Assembly (NCBI GenBank): GCA_013350335.1 | Contig: CM023542.1 | Span: 372,001 to 436,000, forward strand | Length of the DNA: 64,000 nucleotides | Direction of reading: 5' to 3' | DNA from: Chimonanthus salicifolius | Lineage: Eukaryota; Streptophyta; Magnoliopsida; Laurales; Calycanthaceae | Part shown: positions 12,301 to 22,600 of the stretch, piece by piece | Position numbering within the stretch: the stretch's first letter is position 1 | Layout of the letters: each line of letters opens with the position of its first letter | Notes under the pieces: generated by a model | Seen by the model: the letters and a program-made list of their open reading frames with translations, nothing else | The model's database searches: none | Told to the model about the DNA's origin: nothing | Program-made: the position numbers and the translations under genes

Positions 12301-15300
12301 ATCCTGGTTATTTGAACTAGCAAGCTCTTGATTCTTAGTAAGGGCTATCTGGTTCTGGGCAAATGTGTAGAAACCATCTTATATCGCATTTTTTCATTCT
12401 TCACCTCTTGGAGCTACTTCAAGATTACCCTAAATACACATATATTATATCATCATTTGATACATCAACTAATTTGTCCCAGGGGGGAGGGGGGTGGGCT
12501 TGGAGAATAGTACTTGTGTTTAATGTATATGGCTATATCTACATGCATGCGCATGTATGATTGTAAACGTGTTTTGTCTATCTACATTGGGGCATTTACA
12601 TTACAAAATACTGGTTTCCGGTGAATGTATCATAATATGAAGAATTGGATCTGAAATTTCTTGTCCTAATTGGAGTGTAAACTGTATATGCAGTTACAGA
12701 TATCTAAATATTAAAAATTATGATCAGCTTTTGCATTTGAACTATCTACACTGCTTTCAATACTGTTCTTAAGAGATTAGGTTATTTGACCTGATGAATT
12801 AGGATGCGAAATCTTTACTTCTACAGGATGTTGTTTTGTAAAATATGCAACTTCTGAGGAAGCCGACGGGGCTATTAGAGCTTTGCATAATCAGGTCACG
12901 TTGCCTGGGGTGAGTTTCATGTTGTGATTTGGTCCTCCTTGTTGGCTGTCTTAATCTCCTGTTATTAGAGCACTTTGTATTTGGATTTTACAGGGATTGG
13001 GTCCTATTCAAGTGAGATATGCAGATGGGGAGCGTGAACGCCTTGGTAATTTTCCAAGTACTGTTCGACCTTAGATCCCAACTGGTGTTTATTTATTGCT
13101 TATTTATTTAATATATTTCTTACGGTTACAATTGAATGCACAACAATGGGATTGACATATTTTTTGTTCAATGTTTACTTATATTGTTTTTGTCATGAAT
13201 AACCTAAGAGTGTTGAGAAAACTCATTTTGTTATTGTATTAAACTGGTAATCTTCCTGTGCTCCCTTTTGTAGGGGAAAAGCCAGATTTGAGTTGTAGCC
13301 ATCCTCTTCCTTTCATGTGGACATCAAGTCTTCAGAATAAATCACTTTAGAGTAAGGGTGGCAATTCTAACCTGATCCACCAACCTAACTCAGTAATTGT
13401 GGGTGCCAGTTGACATTCCCAACATGATAATAAGTGCGTAGGTTGGATAAACTGTCATTACCGTTATGACTGTCACGACTCCAACCCAATCTGATCCAAT
13501 GAGACTTGTAGTGGGGATTCTAGTCTGACCTGAATCAATCCAGAACTTCTCTGTAACTCGGTTTGGACTGGCATTTCAATCTGTTTCTTGATTGGGTTGG
13601 TTTAAGTTTACCCATTTGAATAAATACGCCATGTTAGAGTTGAGCTAATGCAAGTTGTCTTTTTGGGACCAACATACTTTTCCTTTGAAATGGGTATTAA
13701 CATGTCCCGGTGCAGCCCTAGTTTTCAAGCTTCACTTGGATAGTGGAATATTGAAGAAGTTTACACTGATCAAATGATCTTGCACGACAATTCATGAACA
13801 TTGTGAATCAACCTTGGTGGGATCTTTTGGATGAATGAAGAGCTTGATTTGCTAATTTAACTGGCTTGGCTCGAGAAAGAGAAAAATCTTCTAGGAGCAA
13901 ATTTTCAAGTGCCAATTTTCAGATTCTAAAGGCTTGAGCACTTGGGAGCAATATAATATACCATGGACAAGATGTTGTAGCACAACTTCACAATAAAATG
14001 AGGGTTCAAGTGTTGTCAATTTCAAAAAACTACATGCTTCGAATGAACGGAAAATAGACTATGTATTAGTTTTAGCATTTATTAAGATTTATGCAACAAG
14101 AAAGTAAAGGTTATATGTCCTTTTTTTCCTTGATTTTGGGCGGTTCAGGTTAGGTACGTATTGATCCAATCCATTGTTCAGTAGACTAGGGCTTCAACGG
14201 AATGGAAGCCCAATCAGTAATATAAACTAGATTTGCCTCTCGAACCTAGGGTTTCACGCTCTAAAACTTCAAAGAACTGCAGGTTTAAACTTTCAAAAAG
14301 AAAGAAAGGGGGATAACAACAGATATGAACAATAAAGTAAGGAAATAACAGAATGTCAATGTGGAATAGGGTAGAGTCGAGGTTCTCGCATCTTAGAATA
14401 TGCTCGTCTTCTGTGGAAGTTCTATTTTTCTGAAACGTATCTTCAGCTTCGGCCAAGTCTTCTTCTAATGGTTGATGCTACTTTTGATAAAATAAATACT
14501 GTGATTATAAGTCACCTCTCACGTTGGATTATTAATGAGCATAACGACAGTATCCATTCGATGAGGGAAGAACCTATTGTTAGCTTTTTGAGAAACTTCC
14601 AAACGAATAATTTCATTGAAGCCTTCCAATTTCTCTTTTACCATGTTCAATTCTATGGATTTGTTTACCTGTATTAGAGTACATTGAAGTCAGAGATGGC
14701 TATGACAAAAGTTTGACCATTTTGTATTATGGTTACTCTAGCAAGAATCTTTTACATGAGATATTTAATTTGTTTTCTTTAGTTATAGAAGAATTTCTTG
14801 TTTACATGGTTCTAACCCTTGTATATTTGAACCGGAAACTGAAAAAATCATTAAGAAGTGTCAAAAACATACTGTAAGGAAGAAAAAGAAACTAATGCAA
14901 GAAACCCAATACAACCCGTGCCCATAGTACAAGATTCATATACATTTCGCAAGAGAGTAGAAGCTAATCTCTGAAAAAACAGAATAGTACCTGTTTCACG
15001 GGGTCCGGTTAGAGACGATCCACTCTTTCTAGTGGATTACAATCTTTGCTTTTCTCTCTCTTATTTACAAGCTTCCCAACTCCTGTTCTATTTGCAGTTT
15101 TATTTTCAGAGCTTTCTCATCACAACTCTGCTATGCCCTCTCTCTCTCGTGTCCCTCAAGTCTCTCGGCTCCCTGAACAAGGTCACTAGTGTCTCTCTCT
15201 GCCTCAAAATAGGTCTCATTTTATTTCTCTGATATCATATCAACTTGGCCAAAATCTCATCAGTTGGGCAGATATCACACAATTTCGGTCTCTTATAAAA

Positions 15301-18300
15301 TGCTCATCCCATGTATACATGTAAAATGATGTTGTAGAAAAAGATCATGGGCTCATCTCTATTTGCAATCTAGACTTGGTGGACAATTCCTTGGATATTC
15401 CTTGTAAAAGTACTTCAGTATTTTATTGGTAAAGTTATTTTGAATAAACAGAATGGCAAACTTGTTTGCAACATACAGTTTGTTTTGTAATTTTCCACAT
15501 AACAGAGGCACCTGTAACACTACGGAAATGAAAACATAATTTGACTTGCTTTTCCTCATTAGTGTGCTCGCTACTTGGATGAGAAAATTGTAAACAATGT
15601 CAGTGTTGATTGTGAGAGAGGCATGTACTGGATTAAAATTCTACGTACCTTCTTGTCTCAATTACGTCCAACTAATGCCAACTTATTTACTTCATCATCG
15701 TGTTATCTCACTCTGTCTGTTCATGGTTCATGTTGAGTTTTTGGAAGCAAATGGTGGCTATGATTTAGGTTTATGAGATGTATGTTCTTAGTGATTCTTG
15801 CATGATTTTAAAACTCAATTTCAGATATTGTATTGACTCAGGCCAGAACACTCATGTCAGTCTTAGCCAAAAATCATACTTAATTGTCTTTTTACTTAAT
15901 ACGTTTTTCTTTTCTGTATGAATGTCTATTGTTCTGCTATTTTAATATGCCCTTTCATATTTTATTTTGTATTACTATTAGTCGTAATGATATAGTTTAT
16001 TTCTAGAAAATGGCTACATGTTCATCGTTTGATATTTTTATGTTAGTGGTCAACATTTTAATATATTATGATCTTCAGAAGCTTTGCCAAACGTTTAAAT
16101 TCAATCTACTAGACTTTATTGAAGTCTGATAACAGTAGCCAAATGCCATATTTCAATGTGCCAAGATATTAGTAGATTTACTCCCACTCTTTCATTTTTA
16201 GAATCTGTTAAATTAGCACCTTAAGTTAAGGTATCTGGTCATGTGCATGTAGAATGGCTGTTTGTTTTAATTATTGTTGCTGAAATTATATTGCTTTCGT
16301 GTCTCTTTCCATTTTAGGTGCGATCGAGTTCAAGCTGTTTGTTGGATCAATGAATAGACAAGCGACAGAAAGGGAAATTGAAGAAGTAAGTCTTATGAAC
16401 ATTGTGTTCTCTAAATGTAATTTTAAGTGTACTTGGATGCATTTGAGATGAATCGAAATTAGCCTCTGTGAATTGTGACTACCCTTATCTTGTAGGTAGG
16501 AGTGTTATTCATTATTGGCTTGGTTTAATGATGTTGCTTGTTTCTCAATGATTAGTAGACTTTTCGCCAATGATCTAATGTGATATTCTGTCACATGTGT
16601 GGACGATCACTTCAACCTATGGTTAGCATTCTCTAATCTGAGAGGTAGCTATACCAGTCACAATTCCCATAGAATGGTTTTGAACTTTTGGTCCAACCAT
16701 CTACCTTATCGAGATGTGAACAGGTCTGATTTGTCTCTAGTTCGCGCAAACTGCACCCTTTCTTATTGCTGGATTTGGATTCTTGGAATTAGATCATGTC
16801 GGATCCTTAAATGCAAGATTTGAATCCACATCTGCTTCATATTATTGGATTTTGATTCAGATATTTCCAAAACTGAAGATTTTAACATTTTTCTTGGCAA
16901 AAAGGAAAACCAAATTAATGAAACAATCAACCAAACCTCAACACACAAACACCTCCCTCTCTTCCAAAAGAAAAAAGAAAAAAGAACACCCTGTAAGCAT
17001 ATAATAAGTGGAAATTAGAATTACTCTAGAACCCATATGAGAAATAAAGGTGCGAATGGAAACAATTAAAATACCAAAATATTGCTCATTCACCATTGAA
17101 ATGATGAAAGTATAAATTTGAACGGTGGAATCCAACTATATCTCACATGGGAGGTAATTGTTAGGGTTTGTTCCCCTTGTAGCCTAACACACACATTTTT
17201 TAGCAATAAAACATACACTTTATTAGCAATAAATATATTATTTGCATTTCATTCAGGTTTCTAGATTATTGGGTTTAGATATGGTCACATCCGAGTATGA
17301 GGGGAGTTGGAAAAGATAGAAAACCTAGGGTTGAGTGGGTAGCGCCACCCCTTGACTCTTATGAATTCAACAGGATGGGGGCAACAAGAGGTAAACCTAG
17401 GCTGGACAGGAATATGAGGGGTGTTGCAGGATAATAGGGGCAGGATGTTATTAGCTTTCTCTGAGCCTCTAGGGATTGTGGAATCGAATGAGGCGGAACT
17501 GAGAACAATCATGAAAGCACTTCAGATTTGTTTACGCTTGGGAATGGTAATCTTTTTTTTTTAATGACCAAAGTGTCCAGGCCTCTTAGAGGAATGGTCA
17601 TCTTTTCTTTTTGAAAGGTAGGAATGGTAATCTTTTTGTTGAAGTCCTGGGCTAGTAATAGGAAGATCCCTCGATCGGCGAACAATATTGCTGACTTTTT
17701 ACCAAAGGTTGGAGTACAAAAACAAAGACTTGCAATGGAGCTGTTCTGATCATGATACCTTTTGGGTGTAGGGAGTGATGGAAACTCCTTATTGTATTTA
17801 TATTGACTGGGTAGTACTCAACATATGCAGTTTTTCAATGTTCTCTTTGTATTCTATCTGGAAGCCCTGTATAACTCTTCTATACTTAACTCCTCCTTAA
17901 TTGTACCTTATACATAATTTAATGAATTCATTGTTACTGTTTCAAAAAAGAAAAAAGAAAAAGATATGGTAACATCCAAACTCACATTACAAGAAAGAAA
18001 GAAAAAACTAATTCTATATGTGGATTTGGACTAGATCCAAATACTTAAAGGATCTAAAATCTGATTATTCTCACATCTTATTTTCATCTAAAATAAACTT
18101 CTCAGTGTCCTATTTTTTGGGGGGGTTGCCACGTTCGACACCTCGTACCTCATACCCATACCTATGCAACTTAGATAAAAAGAAAATCTTGGTAGGACCC
18201 CTTCATTGTGGTTGTATGGTGATACATTGCATATAAATGTAAACCTGCCCTGCAAATGTGGGGAAGGGGATTTCAAGGAGTTTATGTGTTCTTTCTAGGT

Positions 18301-19595
18301 TTTTGTGAACCTAGAAGAGAGACGATTTGGCCAAGGGGATGGTCTAGGTTTCTAAATCTTCTTTGCTTGACTTTTGCTAATTCAGAGGACTTGGAAAGCC
18401 ATGTTCAAGTGCTTCCATCATTTGGATAGTTTTCAATTTAGAGTTTTGATAAAGATAAGGGATGTTCTATGAGGAACCATATTCAAGTACCTCCATCATT
18501 TGGATGGTTTTCAATTTAGAGTTTTGTTAAAGATAAGAAGGGATGTTCCATGAGGAGCCATCTTCAAGTGCCTCCATCATTTCGATGGTTTTCAATTTAG
18601 AATTTTGTTATAGATAAGTAGGGATGTTCCATGAGGAGCCATATTCAAGTGCTTCGACCATTTGGATTGTTTTCAATTTAGAGTTTTGTTAAAGATATGA
18701 AGGGATGTTCCATGAGGTCTCATATTCTTGGTTGTAGTTTAAGGACTCTAGGGAAGCTAGTCCAAACTGTACTTGTGTAGCTGTGTACTGTAGAATTAGT
18801 TGCGTATGACTATTCCTCTTAGCTAGAATCTTTTGATCAACTCATTCATAAAATGTGCTTTGCTTATATTAAAGCTCAACTTCTAAATTACTTGTATGTG
18901 ACTTTCTTGCCACAGAGATACATATGGTTTTATATATATAATTTTTCTCAAAACCTAAGTCCATTCTCCTCTTGTGTACCCCTTCTTTTTTTCCCTTTTT
19001 TTTTTTTTTTTTTTTTTTTTCAGTTTTTAGAACTACATCAAATTCCTTACTGATATCCTTGCAGGTATTTTCTCCTTATGGCCATGTTGAAGATGTTTAC
19101 ATTATGAGAGATGATTTGAAGCAAAGTCGTGGTTTGTAATATCTAAGTTTCTTTTCTTTTTTCGTCAGATTTGTTTTAGGATGCTTCTTTAATGATGCTG
19201 TATATCTTTTTAATTGTATTTACTATGATCCTTTTGTTTGAATGATCATGAAGGATGTGGATTTGTTAAATTTTCACATAGAGAGATGGCAGAAGCAGCA
19301 ATAAGAGCGCTTAATGGAACCTATGTGATGAGGGTAAGTTTGCTTCATTTTTAGAATAATATGTATCATTCTTTCTTTATTTTCAATAATTTTTTTTTTG
19401 TAATCACTCCCAAAAGAAAGAAAAAAAGGGAGATACTTGCTGCTTCCATGTTTCAAAGTGATCCATCCTTCTTCTTTTTTTTTGTCAATTTTAGGGTTGT
19501 GATCAGCCACTGACTGTTCGCTTTGCTGATCCAAAGAGGCCTAGGGCAGGAGAATCAAGGTGCCTAAATCTCTCTCTGTCTGTCCGTGTTTCTCC

Positions 19596-19648
<53 letters not shown>

Positions 19649-22600
19649 CTTCTCTGTGGGCATATATTGTGTTTTGTCTGTTGCACTATATTGAGTTATG
19701 AGGCCTTATGACTGTTACTTATCCCATTTTCAGGTTTGCTCCTGCATTTGGGGGTCCAGGTTTTGGCCCTCGACCTCAAATGCCACTAGATGTGAGGTCT
19801 GTGTTAGCTTTAAATACTGTAGTGTATATCAAGAATTTATTACTGTTATTCTTTTGTTATTTTAGTTGATGGTATACGTTTGGACTGACATGTTCCTGTT
19901 GCAGGCCACCATCCAATCTCGGTGACTCTATGGGAGGGCGTTTTCCACCTTCTGCTTGGCAGCCAATGAGTCCCCAGAATGTGGGACCATCTTCCCAAGC
20001 AATGGCTCATCCCTTTGGAAGTCAATTTCCTTCTAGGGATGGTGTTGGGGTGATGCCTTCAACTACAGTAAGAATCTAGTTTATTTCTTTAGCTGTGAAT
20101 TTGTAGACATTTACGGATTGAGCTGGCTACCGGCTGGACTGGCTTACCAGTCCAGTAGGGTGGCTTTTGCACCTTAGCTTTTGGTCTACATTTTGGCTGA
20201 ATCAACTACAGCACAACACAGTTTTGATTCGCTCATTCGCTTACTATGCAAACTTTTTCTTGTGGAAATCTTAGACTGGCTCCTTGGGAGTGCTTGGTAG
20301 CTCAACAAATGGTTCCATTCAGGGCCTTCCAGTTACACCATCCTCGACATCACAGCAGGTAGCTATCAATGAGTGTTCTCTTTTTATTGGCTAATGATGC
20401 AGTCTTAGTTGAAATCCTGACCTTACACTTGAGTTTCTTGGATGTGCTGTTAATATCTGTGATGCAGAATTCTACTCCATCTGCACAAATTCAGACATTT
20501 GGCCACCAAATGTCACCATTACAGAAGACGCTTCAATCACCCCAACACATGCCACCTTTGCTGCAATTGCATCCCCAAAAGACACCGACATCCGTTCCAC
20601 AACCACACAGTTTGCAGACACCAATCCAGCAAGTAGGTCAGCTTCAACTTCCTAATTCCATGGCCCAACAATCGTTAGGTCTCCCAATACCATCACAATC
20701 ATTATTTGGATCGAGCGGACAATTGCCCATTTCTCAGCCACAGATGCAACAGACTGCACTTCAATCTTCTCTGAACCTACAGCAGCATGGGTTGCCTGTT
20801 CAACAGCAGCTGTTTCAGCCTATCCAGCAGCCACCATCTCAGCTGTCACAGGTGTTAATGCAACAGCAGGCACAGGCACTGCAGTCAAATTTTCAATCGC
20901 CACAACAGGCATTTTCTCATTTGCAACAGCAGTTGCATTTAATGCAACCAACTACTCAAAGTCAGCCACTAAATACTCAGACCAGTAAACCACAGGCAAG
21001 TTTGTAATTGTTATTTATTGGTCTCTTTTTTCTGACTTTTGTGAGTTTATCCTTTGACTTTTGATTTGTATCTTGGAGTCTTAGTTAAACATGGGATTCC
21101 TTTGAAAGGCAGCCTGAATGTTGCACCTGTTTTTACCTCTCAAACATTTCAACTTCTTCACTCTACCATTGTGTTTGCAATGGTCAGCAATATGATCATG
21201 TATTAAGATTTTTCAAAAAGAAATGGTGATTTACCAATGATCATTATTATCACCGTAAGTGCTGATTCATCGGTAATATTCAAAATGACTTCCTTTATTG
21301 AGTTTTTTTTTTTTTGTTATATATGGTGGTATGCTTCTCATAGATGTTTCACTGAGAATTGTGATTTCTTTTTCCTGGATGCGTCAGAAGTTTCATTGAT
21401 GAAATTTGTACCTTTTAAAAAAAAATTAAATACGATCTTTCTGCAGTCTCCATGGTCTGGAGTCATGCCACAGACAGTAATCAGCAGTCCGGCTAGTGCA
21501 CCAACTACAGTTGCATCTTCAACCCTAGCTACTTCTTCTGTAGTTCCTGTTGGTGCTCAGCCTGCAGCTTCTCTAGCTAGTAACTGGACAGAGCACACCT
21601 CACCAGACGGGTACAAGTATTATTACAACAGTTTGACTACCGAAAGCAGGGTAAGATCTTCTTCTTCTTCTTCTTCTTCTCCTCCTCCTCCTCTCTCTCA
21701 TTTATTTATTCATTGTCACTTACATATTTTTTTCGGTGCACTTCCCGTCGAAACTGGATTGTAGTGGGAGAAGCCTGAAGAGTTCATCCTTTCTGAACAA
21801 CAGAAGCTGCAACAACAACAGCAACAAAAACTTTCAGTCCCACAGATTCAGTCGCAGACCCAAAACCAGCTGAACACACAGATTCAGTCCACCCAACTAT
21901 CTTCTCAAAGCCAACAGCTGCAGACTCAAACTCACCTCAGACAGCAGCAGCCACAAACACAACTCCAGCAGCCTTTAGCTTCACAGGTTACTAGGTTTTT
22001 ACACTTGTGTTGAGGGGTCCCTTCATTTTCTAATCACTCATCTGTTATTATATCTAAACTTAGTTTTGTTCTTTATCTCTCCCTTATGTTGGCATTTCAG
22101 TATCAAGCATCTGGTGGTCTTCAAAATGTTCAGGTATGAATCTGGAGCTGTGAACTTGATCTACAGTAGTGAATTCGAGTTCTACTTCATTCAGATGTTA
22201 TAATCGTTTAGATATTTCCTGAAAATGTTAATTAGAATTTTGTTGGAATTATGTATTTCTTTCACATTCTCGATTTTTCACTGTGCACCAATTGCCATAC
22301 TGGTTGCTGTAGGTTGTCATTAAACTCTTGGTGCTTTCCATTGAGATATCTGCTAGGTTTTCCCAATTTCATTAAATATAAAATTCTTTCTCATGTAAGA
22401 AGAGTTGCATTCTTGGATCCCCCTTCTCAGTGAACATAAAGTTGTTGATATAAAAAGAAAAGCAATTTCAAGGTTGTATATTAATGGGGGATAGATGGCT
22501 ACAAAAAATAAATGATTTTGCATCTTTTATTCTGGTTTGCTTGTTTTGTTCATGCTGGGTCATTTGTAAAATACTTTCAATAACATAGAGTAGTGGCTTC

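Larger units (their letters stand above)
5184..12826 (+). other. FCA intron after KDKRTGQQQ (7.6 kb)
   Basis: Donor GTATGA at 5184, acceptor CTACAG at 12826. It lies where I expect the long intron 3 of Arabidopsis FCA, which holds the alternative poly(A) site used in FCA autoregulation. Reading through the donor adds about 24 residues and reaches a stop at 5255-5257. Apart from the repeats listed separately, most of 5.3-12.8 kb is T-rich unique-looking intron sequence in which I see no gene. Confidence 0.8.
338..13045 (+). other. FCA: FCA exons coding RRM1
   Basis: Exons 338-408, 5105-5183, 12827-12909 and 12994-13045 together encode the first RNA-recognition motif. RNP2 is KLFIGSV in the first of these and RNP1 is GCCFVKYA at the start of the third. 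The near-invariant FCA string KDKRTGQQQ ends the second exon and VRYADGERER is in the fourth. Introns of 4.7 and 7.6 kb split the domain. The split codon for Gly at 5183/12827 confirms the junction. Confidence 0.93.
16318..19559 (+). other. FCA: FCA exons coding RRM2
   Basis: Exons 16318-16385, 19065-19131, 19254-19333 and 19495-19559 encode the second RNA-recognition motif. RNP2 is KLFVGSM and RNP1 is GCGFVKFS. The domain closes with LTVRFADPKRPR, the usual FCA sequence after RRM2. Phases join cleanly, including split Gly codons at 13045/16318 and 19131/19254. Confidence 0.93.

Noticed and set aside
13350..13730. hAT-like MITE
   Set aside because: End-like sequences are present but the inverted match is poor and no 8-bp duplication was found.
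18853..19053. 66-residue open frame ending before FCA exon 19065
   Set aside because: Pyrimidine-rich intron sequence preceding an acceptor.
20369..20467. Methionine-starting N-terminus for the Gln-rich frame
   Set aside because: It is intron: the acceptor at 20467 and FCA homology place the exon start at 20468.
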